A stretch of DNA of 64,000 nucleotides, taken from Lunularia cruciata. Its lineage: Eukaryota; Streptophyta; Marchantiopsida; Lunulariales; Lunulariaceae. The notes beneath the pieces are model-generated. The model saw only the letters and a list, made by a program, of their open reading frames with translations, ran no database searches and had not been told where the DNA came from. The translations under genes and the position numbers were made by a program. The DNA is taken from contig OX419758.1 in NCBI GenBank assembly GCA_948567375.1, forward strand, positions 36,843,473 through 36,907,472, in the 5' to 3' direction. This document shows, one piece after another, positions 10,936 through 23,665 of this stretch. The stretch's first letter is position 1. The number at the start of each line of letters is the position of its first letter.

Positions 10936-12295
10936 TTCTTCTCCACATCTATCATATCATAAAAGGTCAACATACTATTCCTTAATCTTGGAAGAACCAA
11001 CAAGTATTTTAGTTTGATATGAAGTAAATGTAAATAGTACATCAATTTTCTAAAATTTATTTTTCTTATATCATATATGTAGTACAAGTTGAGGAATGAA
11101 ACAATTTATTAAATGACAAGGATGAAAATTGGAGAAACATAACAAACGGAGCATTTTTGTGACTAAAGTAGAAAGTTCTATCCATCAAATTTCTAGTTTA
11201 CCAATGTTCTTTTGTCATATGATAGGAAAGGAGTAAACCTAGAAATACCAAAAGTCATTGTATAGCATGCAACAAATAGAAAGTATCATCATGCACATGC
11301 TCGGAAGACTGTCATTTTACCAATAGACATTGTTGTATAACAAAGAAAAACCTTTAAGATAAAAAGAGAACCATCCATATTAAATATTAAGTGTCATACA
11401 TGGTGACATTATGTATGCAATACTCTCTAATCTACCAATGAATATTTATTTTACAAGAAGTGTGGTGTGTATATACATCACTATACAACATGCATAATAC
11501 ACTATAGAAACACAACTGAAACAAAAGTTATACATAAACTCTAAAGTACCATAGTAATCAAGTCACACTCAACTCGGATCAGAAATAAATCCTCAACTTA
11601 ATGGTCAACCAAAAATAAGCATTGATTATAGTCAAGCCATACCCACTCTAGCTAAGAGACTTCAAGTGACACTTGCCGACCTTTGTCCACTATAGCCAGT
11701 AACTTGAAGGCTAAACACTTGAGAAGTGAGCTCTCTAGAGCTACACTTCAAAGATATACTCCCTTGTTCAAGCTCAATCTCTGGCCCTAATGGTGCTGTT
11801 GACAGTGCAAATGGTGAAAGTGATGGTGGATCTCACGGTGTGATTAGTAGCCCTAACACAAAAATCTGACCGCTGCTAAGTAGTCTCTACAAAACTACTA
11901 ATATAATTATGATTGCCAAGACTATCACTCTAGTGTCCAAGCAAACTAGCTTTGGTGTTGCAAATTTCATGACATTTACTATGCCTACATACATTGCTAT
12001 ACAACATACATTGCTACCCAAAGTACATCATCATCAACATCATACAATATAGAAACACATCTCATACAAAAGTCATGCATAAACTCTAAAGTGCCATAAT
12101 TTCCCTTAGATGGTGGTTAGGTCACTCTAACTCCAAATAACCATCTACTCTAAGTATATGATATGCCTTATGGTCGGAAAAGAGAAGGAGGCCATGTGCT
12201 ATTGAGCCCCATCATTAGTTGCTTGTTTGCAATCTATATCACATAAAGATTGAACTAGCTATGTGTCAAGTACATTGAAGACATAACCATTATCC
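10936..12295. other. AT-rich sequence with a dispersed internal repeat, no gene
   Basis: No coding potential was recognised. A segment of about 90 bp recurs: 11466-11556 and 11990-12103 share CTATACAACAT, ATAGAAACACA, ACAAAAGT.ATGCATAAACTCTAAAGT. This could be the decayed 3' LTR or 3' end of element Y, which lies immediately to the right on the minus strand. Confidence 0.45.
11466..12103. repeat. Dispersed direct repeat, about 90 bp units
   Basis: Units at 11466-11556 and 11990-12103 share several blocks, including ATAAACTCTAAAGT and CTATACAACAT, with insertions between. They suggest an old duplication inside non-coding repeat DNA. Confidence 0.6.
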
Positions 12296-12401
12296 TTGAG
12301 GAGAGGAGTCAAACATGCTATATGCAATCCTCACAAACAACTATCACACACCAACATAATAACAGCTCTACCAAAAGAACCACTTAACATACATTGTAAG
12401 T

Positions 12402-12638
12402 CTACATGTACAACTGCAAAGCTTGGGTCCATAGTGCCACAATGTTTGGGAGGTGGCATGGCACACAATTGTGCACATGATCTTTCCAACCAACACCATC
12501 ACATCCTTCCAACATGAGGACTCTGGAATGCAAAACCTCACGTACTCTCAAAATAGTGCAACTTGTAGTCATATCAAGTATCCTCAATGTAGTCTGTTGT
12601 AGATATACATAATCACCCACATGAAATTGATGTATCAA
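12402..12638 (-). pseudogene. Integrase C-terminal fragment of element Y
   Basis: A 78-codon open frame with FHVGDYVYLQQT, ILRVREV, LMLEGCDG and the ending WKDHVHNCVPCHLPNI. This matches the region after the catalytic core in a group of plant Gypsy integrases that ends in a cysteine pair. It is isolated from the core by stops and shifts, so it is a relic. Confidence 0.65.
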
Positions 12639-12989
12639 GGATCTATAACCTCTTCCTTGAATAGTAGCTCAACATAAGGTATCTTTATGCTGAGCAATCA
12701 TTAAGTTCTCAAAAGCCATCAACATCACTCTCCAAAAGGTCTTTACCCATTGAGAACATACACTCACTCATACATTTGGATCATCTAAGTCCAAATCTAC
12801 AATGACATCATGACAAATGGCTACTAATAAATTTAGATCTTGTCCATGGAGTAGAAAGTAAGGAGAAAAGGATGATAAGGAAGCATTCTATTTGAACCAA
12901 TAGCCCATGTCCGACCAAGGTAATGGGAGATCCCAATCTCCCAAGTGACTTCTCTACAAACTGTACTTATGCAATCTTCTCTTCACTAT

Positions 12990-13530
12990 CTAAACCACTC
13001 TCTCTACACCATCTATCTCAAAGGTGATCTTGGGATGAGTATGGTGATCAATCAAGGTCTTATCACACAATACTTGAAACTCTCTCGAGAACTTTGTACC
13101 TTGATCAGTCAAAACCTCAACTGGTGCACCAAAAGGACTAAGAACCTGACCCAAGAATGAGTAAGTTAGTCCCTTCATTGGACTTGTCAAGAAGTGCCAC
13201 CAAATCAATCCACTTAGAGAAGTGCTCCACCATAACCAAAACATACCAATGATGTCTCAAATCAACAATAAGGGTCTAAAAAGTCCAAAATCCAATAATA
13301 ACCTAACCCCATGATAGGTAATGGATGTAACTATGGCAAAAAAGCATTAAATGATGCTTTAACTTGGTCATAAACTACAAATTTGGAAAAAAACTACTAT
13401 ACATTGGTTTGGATACCATGCCACCAATAGTAACTTTGGAATATACTATATGTACACTTTACTCCAAAATGTCATAGCTCTTCATGAGCATGATGTGCTA
13501 ATTGTGGTCTTTGAGGTGGAAGTGGTACTA
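12990..13530 (-). pseudogene. Integrase core and zinc-domain fragments of element Y
   Basis: The open frame at 12990-13244 holds the motif PVEVLTDQGTKF, which contains the second catalytic aspartate of the DDE core, then FQVLCDKTLIDHHT. Upstream on the minus strand, about 13400-13530, other frames read QLAHHAHEEL and YYWWHGM, the zinc-binding HHCC domain signature. The parts are in different frames with stops between, so the gene is dead. Confidence 0.7.
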
Positions 13531-14079
13531 ATCACACTCTACCATCCTCCCATACACAAAGTAGGTATTTGCACTCCAATCTAAATTGTTTGGCTTGTGG
13601 AAGGACATGATCTCCTTCCTTGGCACCAACTATGCCACCCATAACACCAATGCAAAGATAATCTATCACTAAGACACCATGAATGTCTTGCTGGCCTGTA
13701 CCAATATCTCCACCCTTTAGATATGTGACCTCATGAACTCCTCTTGTATGTGCTGAGAGAGGTACCATCAAAGCCTCAAAAGAATATACATAGAAAGACA
13801 GATGCATGCCAACTTGGCACCATCTCCTCATTTGTCTCACCATGCCAATGTACTCCAGTCTGATCTTGTTGGTTGGGACATGGATTTCCACTCAACCTAT
13901 TTGCATCATGGTTCACCATCTATATTAATAATCATGAATCATACTCCTATGAAATAGATCCCATTGTGCAAGCTTCCTTGAAAGCTTGTTGGACACTATC
14001 AACCACTTTAATGGTTGATTATCAATTATGAGAGTGAAGGAATCAACATAAGAAATGTGCTACTACCTACATTGTTGCC

Positions 14080-14340
14080 AAGCATTCTCTCTCACATGAA
14101 CTATACTTTGCCTCTACTGAATTGTTGGAGCAACTAGCGTAGACCTTCATAAACTCCTTCTCCTCATCATCTTGTTGGGTGAGCACTACTCCAAGCCCCA
14201 ATGTACTCCAATCAATATGAACTTGGAATGGTTGTCCTCTAATTGGTCTCTTGAGAATAGGGGAAGATGTGAACCTCTCCTTGAGCTCTATAAAAGCTCT
14301 CTCTTGCGCATCTCCTCAACACCCGTCTTGAAAAGCATGT
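14080..14340 (-). pseudogene. RNase H fragment of element Y
   Basis: Minus-strand translation reads PILKRPIRGQPFQVHIDWS, TLGLGVVLTQQDD and then YSSYERECLA, the N-terminal part of the Gypsy RNase H domain with its first catalytic aspartate. The reading is interrupted by a stop and small changes. No clear reverse transcriptase motif was found further upstream, so that part is either deleted or too decayed to read by eye. Confidence 0.6.
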
Positions 14341-16312
14341 GAGCCTAGGAAACTCATAAGTGTGGATAAAGTGGCTCTTGGCTGCCCAAAAAAGTTTACC
14401 ATTGCCATAAATGACATATCACACACTACCACTATTTGAGACTAGTGCCCAACATCCAAAATATTATCAACAATAAGTGGGCTAGTCATTGAATCCCATC
14501 ATATGCATGGTGTAAAAACTCTCTAGGTATGAGGTTCATTCACTAAAGACAAAGACAATGGATTTGTGATCCAATTCTAGTTACATCTAATAAAAAGGCA
14601 AGTCGCATCTAAGAATGGACCTAATGTCTACTTGCCACCACCCATGTGCAAAAAATCACCCATCAAAGAGAAATTCTCCAAACTGTAAGTTGGAGAAATG
14701 GACAGATGAACTTGGAGATGTCAGAGTATACATAACATCTCCCAAAACACACCAGAATGGGAATCCTATAGACCATGAACTCAGCCAAAATGGATATGTC
14801 CTTGACATGGCCATCCAAGAATCATTAAATGAACAATATCATGTCTCTCTAGATCTTGCCATTCCTAACAAGGAAGTGTCTACTTGTAGGTCTTTTGGTA
14901 ACCCTTGTCTATTGAAATTTGTAATAAGTTTGGATACCAATAGGCCAAGTGTGCCATATGATGTAGAGAGACTTGCTCATCTCTCTCCACATACAAGGAC
15001 TTATGAACCCATGTATCTAACTGTAGTATTGTAGCTTATCCAATGCTAATCTCACCAAACAACTCCAATAGGCACACTCCCTCTATCAGATATTGCAAAG
15101 AAATAAGTGTGATATCAAAAAGTTACAAGGTAAAAGACTCAAGAGGCTCATCCTCACAATAGGTCTTTTGGTGGTACAAGAGCTCCACTCCAAGCATGAT
15201 GCACCAACTAGTCCACATGCTACTACAATGCCTCCTGAGGACTCCATAATAGAACATCAAAGGTGGATGGAACAATCCCACTTGTACTCCAAATCCTAAG
15301 GATCTCCTTAAATACTAGATTATACTCCACATGAGCATTCCCTTCTAATAAGTCACTAGATCGAGTAACAAAACCACTAAAATTGATGTCATGGTCCTTG
15401 ACTATAGTGAGCCAAGACTACCACAACTAAAGCACAACTATCCCTCACCTAATTTCCAACCTAGCCTATAGGAAGTTGTCTTGTCCCAATAGTCAAGATT
15501 GAAATCCATGGGGTATAACATTGCTCCACCAACTAGAAAATCATATGACTCTACTATTATTTCAATGGCTGAGCTCTCACCACAAACTATTAGTTAGATG
15601 ACCAGGTGGAATCTGAAAAATGAACTCCCTACATGTGATATATTATGTAGAACCATCTCCTAGAGATGTCTAGATCTGAATGGAGATCTCTCCACATTGG
15701 TCTTTTGTAGCTCAAGACAAACAACTATAGCCTTCTCCAACATAAGAGGTTGTGCATCAAAATTTGATTAGACTCTCTATGGTGCTTAGAACTTCCTTGA
15801 AGGTCTCAACCAAATGGAAAATCCCACTAAGGTTGTCCAATAAGACAACTCTAAGTATGAACCAAGCTTGCTCAAAGGCAGATCTAGCTGGTAATTCCTT
15901 CAACCTAGTTGTTGCTGCTTGCTATAAAACATTGGTCAACAAATAGATCCCATTCTCCTCAACCAAGTTAGCTCCAATATCAACCACTTCTATTCTAGAA
16001 GCAAGAAAATATCATACATATTATCACAAAGTGTAGTAGCCAAACAAAACACTAGAATTGAGTCAACTCCCAATATAAACATATCATTGGTTGAAAACAA
16101 AGGGAAGTGCATAATCAATTGAGCCACCCTCAACATTATGCAAGACTCAATTTGTGTAGTAGTAGGTGGTTGACTAATATCTAGTCCATCATGCACTTCA
16201 TCATTACCTACCACACAAGCACTAGGATGTTAGGAGCCATGGATGTCATATGTAGTGCCTCAAATAGCTTGAAAGATTAGGGAAGTCTAACCTATCTACC
16301 AGCCTTTCCTCT

Positions 16313-17522
16313 CTATGGGTCCAACTCTATAGATGCTCCTTTAAGATATGGTACATGTATTAAAATCCTAGTCACTATGGTAGATGCATCGATTTTTGCT
16401 GCTTTGCACATAAAGTCTAGGACATCTCTATCACTAGTACAAGAGGTAGAAGCCTTAGTAACTGAATTTGATCTCCTTTGAGCTATAGCCATTCTAGCCA
16501 ATCTTTACTCCACATACTCAATCTGAGTAGCCATGGATATAACAAAAGCAAAGGTAAGTACTACACTCCTACCAAGTGTTTGTCTTCTATCACTTTGTCC
16601 TCCATGACCTAGGCCTCCTCTACCACCTATCATAGTAGCCTTACCACTCCATAACTCTAGGTGGAGGTCAAAACATTGGTCATTATAATGACCAAATCAA
16701 TAACAATGGTCACACTATCCTTGTGTTGGTTGTGATGCACCAAAGATATCATGTTCACTGCCTTGAGTGCACCCTTTCTTGTTGTGAGGTCCATCACAAG
16801 TCCAAAAAGCAACACCATCATTCATTGCTATTGACCCAGGAATGAAGGTAAGGGTCTAGTTGCAGTAAACCCTCCACTTGCTCCATAAGATCTTGGTTGT
16901 CCACTCTACCCTCAAAAGCCAACATGATATGGTGCACTTTGCTACACTTTAGAAGAAGTAACAATTATAGATGAGGTCTCCTTACCATATCCAAATGTCA
17001 CTACTCTCTCCTCCACCATGTTGAGCTCAATGTGCTTAGCCAAACTGAGGACCACAACCAAAGTAAGTGAGGTAATCTATAACAACATAGTATTATGTAT
17101 GTTATGTTTAAACTCCTTGTTTAGGATCCCATACCAAAATTAGACTGCCTTGCCTCAATAACTTCTTGAGTGAAGCTTATCAACCCTCTCATCTGAGTGT
17201 ATACCTTACATAAGCTCTATCTAGCCTTTGATTAGAACTCCTACAAGCTCTTTAGCTTGTTAGTCTGCACTCCTTTGTAGTTCTACCTCAAACACTAGAA
17301 GAATTCTACCATAGGATTAAACCCTAATATTGCACCATCTCCAACTAGTGCACTTCCATTAGATACAATAATGCTACTAGAGCTAGAACTCATGGGTATT
17401 ATCAATCTACTCCTAGAAACCAAGCTTGAAGTGATGGAGATGTAATTTGGAGACCAATATTGTCTCCATAGGTCAATCTCATCCAAGTGAACCCTCCTAA
17501 ACTCATGGTAGTCATCCATCAA
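16313..17522 (-). pseudogene. gag remnant of element Y
   Basis: The 75-codon frame at 17295-17522 contains FRRVHLDEIDLWRQY and a low-complexity serine run. About 600 bases further on, near 16670-16715, the minus strand reads CDHCY*FGHYNDQC, a CX2CX4HX4C zinc knuckle with a stop inside it. The placement upstream of pol agrees with gag. Sequence between is too broken to define domains. Confidence 0.5.
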
Positions 17523-18193
17523 TGGACACTCTAAGTGCTAAAACAACCCCTTCTATACCATGAAGGATGTGAATTTTTTTTTCAAATCACATAAACTATC
17601 AAACTCTTAGATAAAGTCATCCAACTCAATGGTACCAATTGTACCAGAGTAGTAATTGGGTCCTTTAGTGGCCCTAAAAATCATAAATTTCATTCATGTC
17701 TCATAACAATAGTGTGGACACACAAGATGCACTCTCAATTGAACCAACTTCTATGTCAAACTCCAAATCAGACTCAATCTCCTTCCTTTTTAGGACTTGA
17801 GATAAAGCCTAATATTGAGCACCACTCCATATAAACCCACTACTTACTGCATCAAAATCTCCTCTTGAATCCCCAAATTATTCTATCTTGACAATGTACT
17901 TCAAAATGTAATTGTAACCACCAAGTGCCATCACCAAGAACCAACTAAACTATGATACTACACTTGGAGAAAGGGGAACTTGTAACCTAAAATCAGAACA
18001 CACACTCTCACAATCTGTAGACCGTCACTCTAGCCTCACTACCAAGAGCACACTAGAGCACCAACACTCTAAATATCAAGGCACATCACACAAACGTGGT
18101 GCACAAATACAAAAGGAAGAATGGAGGGGGTCCAATCACAAGAGATCAAAACAATAAGCTTCAATCTCATAAATAAAAATTAGACTAACTCCA

Positions 18194-18796
18194 TGTAATG
18201 TTTTGAAGACAAGTGAAACATCAAGAGAAATACAAGATTTCATTCCTCAATACTCTTATGCACCAAAGGAGCACCTTGTCTTTATTATATAGCAAAGAAG
18301 ATTGACTCAAAGGGAGCTCCACCCTTGGATCATATATATGGATTGATGACATGTCAATGAGCTCTCCCTTAGATTAGTTATATGGATTGGCAACATGTCA
18401 ATCTTATTGTGTTTGGTTGGTCAAACAAGTCTGACTAAAGGGAATCTTTGGAGAATCTTCTTATAGAAAGCTCAAAAAGGTATGGGTGAGGTACCATTAG
18501 AAAGCTCTTGATAAGAGGAATATAAAGAAGGAAGAAGGGGGAAGGGGTGAGGGGAAGGCAATGCTATTTTCCCTAAGGGTAAGAATATTGCATGTTTTGA
18601 GGCCTAATTCATTGTTTAGACCTCCAAAATTAGCTTTGAAGTTTTCAAGGTATTTTTGACCTTTGCCATATTAGTGAAAGTACTCTTTTAGTGACACATC
18701 TATATGATCTACTTAGACCATCATCTATAATAGCTTTCAAGATATTACCAAGTCAATTTCCATCTTTAGATAATATGTCTAGCTAATGGTATTACA
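18194..18796 (-). repeat. 3' LTR of X1
   Basis: Ends are TGTAATGTTTTGAAG and TTACA, and the sequence is collinear with the LTRs at 23666, 33223 and 34590. Immediately right, 18797-18814 reads AACCTCCTTGCTTTTAAG, the complement of a polypurine tract that would prime plus-strand synthesis. Confidence 0.8.
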
Positions 18797-18829
18797 AACC
18801 TCCTTGCTTTTAAGATACAATGTACTCAT

Positions 18830-19149
18830 TGTAAAATTGTTGCTCAAAAGATTGCACCAACACTAGTGCATGGATCAAGTTAGTTGTTGGTTCCCATTTT
18901 ACCTCATACAATGGATAACACTTTCCAATTTATGAAATATTCCACATATGGATGGTGAGTACCACGAATGCATTTATGGAAAATGCATTTGACTTTGTAT
19001 TCCTTTGTGCCATCAACGAGTGTTGGACAAGGTCTAACTTCTTGTATGGAAGGAAAGTGGAGTGATTGGGGTGCATATCTACATAGTAAGGAAACATAAA
19101 ACATTAGATGGATCTTCATGTGTGGTAGTAGTTCAAGGTGATAGGCCAT
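18830..19149 (-). pseudogene. Integrase C-terminus and chromodomain remnant of X1
   Basis: The open frame 18904-19149 reads AYHLELLPHMKIHLMFYVSL, a typical integrase C-terminal stretch (usually HVSLLR). It continues into VDGTKEYKVKCIF and HPYVEYFINWK, the first half of a chromodomain. In chromoviruses this domain directs integration toward marked chromatin. The reading breaks after VEYFINWK, so only part is open. Confidence 0.7.
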
Positions 19150-19228
19150 TGAATCAATTCAAGGGAGGATATGAAAAGGCCAAATAAAATGAGGTTTGAG
19201 CTTATGAGAGCCAACCAATGTAAGGTTG

Positions 19229-19977
19229 TGTAATACCAATAGCTAGACATATCATCTAGAGTTGAAAATTAGCTTGGTAAATCTGGAAGGATGTAATGTA
19301 TGATGGGCTAGGTAGATCAGAGAGAGGTGTCACTAAAAGAGTACTTGTACTAATAGGGCAAGAGCCCAAAATAGCTTGAATTTGTAATACCAAAAGCTAG
19401 ACATATTATCTAGAGGTGGAAATTGACTTGGTAACAGCTGGAAGGATATTGTGCATGATGGGCTAGGTAGTTCAGAGGTGTCACCCAAAGAGGACTTCTA
19501 CTAATAGGGCAGGAGCCAAAAATAGCTTGGAAACTTCAAAGCCAATTTTGGAAGCCTAAACAAATGAATTTGGCCTTGAAAATGTGTAGATTTCCCTAAT
19601 AAAAGGAAAGGCTAGCCTTTTCTTCTCCTCAGGTTTGTCCCATCAAGAACTTTCCAATGGTATCTCATCCATGCAATTTAGAGATTCCTAAGGAAGATAC
19701 CCTAAAGATTCCTTTTGATCAAAGATAGTTTGACCAACCTGATAGGATTAGAACCAACATGTCACCCATGCATGCAACCAATCTAAGTGTAGAGTATGCT
19801 TACAAGTCAGCAATCCATGTATCCGATCCAAGGATGGAGCATTCCTCCAGAGGAGTTTCCTTTGCTATATAATACAATCAAGGTGCTCCTTTGGGGCATT
19901 GGAGGTTGAGTGTGAAATTGTGTGTTTTTTCTGTTGTGTTTCTCTTTAGGTCCGTCTCCTATCCTCAAAAGATTATA
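19229..19977 (+). mobile_element. Solo LTR of the X family inserted in X1, opposite orientation
   Basis: It starts TGTAATACCAATAGC and ends AAGATTATA; the exact 5-bp flanks GGTTG occur at 19224-19228 and 19978-19982. The sequence is the reverse complement of the X LTRs. It includes a tandem duplication of the end unit (19229-19383 and from 19384), giving 749 bp rather than about 570-600. The X1 internal sequence resumes on both sides when compared with X2 at 24.6-24.8 kb. Confidence 0.8.
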
Positions 19978-20061
19978 GGTTGGTTGTAGAAAACTACACT
20001 TGGTCTCTAAGGTTGAACTCCCTTTGCCTATGATGTGCATTTGCATATATTTTTGTCAATT

Positions 20062-22770
20062 TTAAGCAATTTGCAACTTATACTTGGCATACTCCATACC
20101 TTGTTGGATTCTAAAACCAAAATTATTGACAACATCAAATTTTATAGTCACTAAATGGATCTTTACCAAGCTTGAAGGTATGAAAGAGTTTCTCCATACA
20201 TGAGGAAGAATGGTGTGACTTGTGTAGATGCATTCACTAAATAATTGTAGGCAAATTCTACCAATGGAAGTTAGGTGTCCCACCTTTCTTGCTCCTCTAA
20301 GGTGAAGCCCTTGAGCATATCCTTGATAGTGTAATTGGCCCACTTTATTTGTCCATTAGTTTATGGATGGTATATCATGGACATGGTAAGTATGGTTTTG
20401 AAGATGCCAAAGAGTGTTCTCCAAAACAAACTAGTGAATTGAGTGCCCTAATTGGTGATGAGCACTCAAGGCATGCCATGGTGAGAAGAAACTATAGCTA
20501 AGTAAAATTGAGCTAATTGTGGAGATGTCCCGTCCTTGGTCATAGGACACATATGAATCATTTTTCTCAATTAGTCTACAAAGAATACACTGGAATCAAA
20601 CCTTGACGTGGCCTTGGGCAATTCACAAACTAGATCCATGTTGACCTACTCCTTATGTTGTGTAAGAGTGTAGAGAGGTTGAAGGAGTCCTATGGGAGCC
20701 TGATTAGAAGCTTTATTTTGTTGATATAGTAGGCAACTTTCAATATACTCTATCATATTTTTGCTCATCTTGGGCCAATAATAATGGCATTTGATTGCAT
20801 CTAAGGTCTTGTCCACTCCAATATGACCTACAATGGTAGAATCATGATATTTTTCTAGGATGGTGGTTCTTAGGTCTAGGGCATACCATAACTTGGCATC
20901 ATGAAAGGTGAGTCCTTGGGTACTAATTATGCCTTTGGATGATTGAGCTCCTACAATCTATGGATCAGTCTTCATAGCAATAAAGATCCTTGGCCAAAAT
21001 TTTGGGTTCATCTTGACTTCTACCACCAAATTGTTTGCCATAGGCATTTGAGTGAATGCATCTACAAGTTGCTTCTTGCCTCCACACATGTGATTATCAT
21101 GTTGGATCATTATTTCTACTTTGCCCAATGAATCTATTGACGGGATAGATCTTTATGTGTCTTGAGGTAGACTAGAGGTTTGTGGTGTGTTCCTACTACA
21201 AATGCCTTATCACCCAAATAGTGCTTCCAATGCTTGGTTGAAATGACAATACCTAACTCTTCTCATTTGGTGGTGTGATAATTGCACTTTGCTAGTAATA
21301 GCTTTTGAGAGAAATATGCAATTAGGTGCAATCGATCATTCTATTCTTGTTGTAGGACTAATCTTATTGCAATACTGATGCATCTATAGCCAAATTGATT
21401 GGACATTTTGGGTCATGTCATATCATTTCAAGGTTGGTGCATGTAGGAATGCATCTTTCAATTCTTGAAAGGCCAATTCTTGAAAGGCCAATTCTATATG
21501 GTTCCTCACATCCACTTCTTCCCCTTTCCAAATAGTGCTATAAGAGGTTGTGCAACCTTGAAGAAGTCCTTGAAATTTTTTTGATAAAATGTTGTTAATC
21601 CCAAGAAACTCTTTGAGTTGAGTCTGATCTTCTTGAGCATCCTATTTTTTAATGAATCTATTTGATCTATTAACACTTGGATACGTTCTACATTTACTTT
21701 AGGCCCCAAGTAATCTACTTCATACTTGTCAAACTTGCACTTTGAGACTTTGGCATACAACTAGTTTTGTCATAGAATCTAGAGGACTTCTCATAGATGT
21801 TGCTTGTGCTCCTTCCTTGTCTTATTGTAGACTAAGATATCATCAAGGAAAATGATAATAGACTTATCCAAGTGTGGAAAAAATATATCATTCATCAAAC
21901 TCATGAAAGTGTTTAGTGAGTTGGTGAGGTCAAACGACATCACTAGGTACTCAAAGTGACCATACCTTGTTCAAAAGGCAGTTTTGTATATGTCTTCCTT
22001 TGCAATTGTAATTTGATTATAACCGCTCCATTGATCAAGTTTGGTGAAGTGTTTTGATTTTGAGTTGATTAAACAAGTCATCCATGCAAGGTGATGGGTA
22101 TTTTTTCTCCACCATTTGTTGATTAAGACCTTGATAATCAATGCACATACCCATTATAACCTCCTTCTTCCCAAATAAAATAAGAGTCCTATATGGTGAT
22201 ATGGTGGGTTGGATAAACTATTTCTCCAATATATCATTGATTCACGCCTTATACTCCTCTAACTCATAAGGTGATAGTCAATATGAGGCCTTACAAGGAG
22301 GTGTCTTCCCTCCAAAGTATCTCAATTTTATGATTTGGTGGTAATTTTATGACTTGAGGGTAAATCATCCGAAAAGACATCTTGAAACTCATTGACCACG
22401 TCTTCTAAATTCTCACAAATTGTACATTGAGTTGCAAACTTTGGACTTCTCTTACTAGACCCATGAAATATCTATTTTTCTTATTGATAGTTATTGTCTC
22501 TATGACATAGAGAGGCAGTTCTTGCCTCTGTAATCTTTCTTTAATTCCAAAGATCTTCCATTCGCTAGTTCTCACTACTTTTTTTTCCAATTGACCATAG
22601 GGTTGTAATGCTCTATCCATGGCATGCCTAAGATCACATCTTAACAAGCTAATTATATCACTTGCCACTCAATTTCTTCTTGATACTCTCTTATAGCAAG
22701 TGCTACCTTTCTAAGTAATGACTCTTAGGTAATTCTACTTCTTAATTCTCATCCTTCTTTAGTTTTATCC
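20062..22770 (-). pseudogene. pol remnant of X1 (integrase, RNase H, RT, protease)
   Basis: The same order of blocks as in X2 can be followed at about 20.1-20.9 kb (integrase), 20.9-21.5 kb (RNase H), 21.5-22.3 kb (reverse transcriptase) and 22.35-22.77 kb (protease). The longest open frame, 21506-21760, reads KVSKCKFDKYEVDYLGPKV and SFLGLTTFYQKNFKDF, the thumb and connection region after RT. The RT active site appears as FLDD near 21.85 kb, next to a stop. Many frameshifts and stops; non-functional. Confidence 0.7.
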
Positions 22771-22859
22771 CAACCTTATTGCAATAGAGTGAGATAAGAA
22801 TTTTAGCATTGTTTTACAATATGATTTTAGCATCTTCCTCTTCAATTCTTCTCTCCAAG

Positions 22860-23665
22860 TTATTCAAAGGTTGCTTGTTTGGAAGCCAAGGGCCTCTAGG
22901 AAGGTGAGTACAATAATGGATGGCCATATGCCCAACTCAACCACAATTGTAACAACATTGTTGTTTTGCTCAAGCTCCTTCTTCTTGTTGGACTCCATGT
23001 CTCTTTTCTTCAACGTGTTCCCATTCTCCTTGGTCTTGAAAATGAATATTGCCAAATTCTATAGGAACTCACCCACCAAAGTGTAGTATTTAGTCAAATA
23101 CTGTTGAATCATGACTACCTTTTCACCTCCTCCAAGTGCTTTTGCTATTATCTGCACACACATAATGGCTTCAAAACCAATATGAGGATTTTGTATCATT
23201 ACCTCTTGGAGAATTTTCTCTTTTAACCCATTTGAAATTGTAAAGAGCTTTTGCTAGACTCATATTGGTTACCATGACCTATAGATTGAGAAATAACTCC
23301 ATGTACTATTGTACGCTATTCCTTTTCTTTGACCTTGAGAGATAGGTTGGAGCTATCTACACGGAATCCATGGATTAGAAATTCTTCAACAACCCTTTTT
23401 GCATTGCCATCCAAGCAATCTCTCTTCCTTCTACCAACATTGATCGTTCCAAAGATTGTACCATGTGAAGGTGTTATCAGTCAAATACCCATATGTAAAC
23501 ATGCATGTGGAAAGATCAATGATCTTAATTGTGAATAATTGAAAGTATTAATTCATGTTTGAAATTAAAATTTCCACCACCCCCTTGGAATGATGTTCCT
23601 TGTAAGGCTTGATGATGCATGTTTTCTTCATCTATAGTAATAATGTGGCATCATTTTTGACTAGG
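22860..23665 (-). pseudogene. gag 3' part of X1, cut by X2 insertion
   Basis: Parallel to the X2 gag at 31.7-32.5 kb. The zinc knuckle near 22.92-22.97 kb is recognisable but damaged: CYNC is kept, while a stop and a cysteine loss follow. X2 entered after CTAGG at 23661-23665; the rest of this gag lies at 33788-34560, where the matching next words (GTTGTCATTGGCATGAGAG) continue. Confidence 0.65.

Larger units (their letters stand above)
12296..17966 (-). mobile_element. Element Y, decayed Ty3/Gypsy retrotransposon
   Basis: Reading leftwards on the minus strand the order is gag (about 17.5-16.3 kb), an unresolved region (about 16.3-14.4 kb) that should hold protease and reverse transcriptase, RNase H (about 14.3-14.1 kb), integrase zinc domain (about 13.5-13.4 kb), integrase core (13.24-12.99 kb) and integrase C-terminus (12.64-12.40 kb). 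This is the Gypsy order. All frames are broken by stops and frameshifts. A weak initiator-Met-like primer site (TAGTATCATAG on the minus strand, near 17951-17960) could mark the start of the internal region. LTR borders were not resolved. Confidence 0.65.

Noticed and set aside
14615..15034. Plus-strand frame of 139 codons
   Set aside because: It lies inside element Y, opposite to the sense of its pol, with no recognisable domain.
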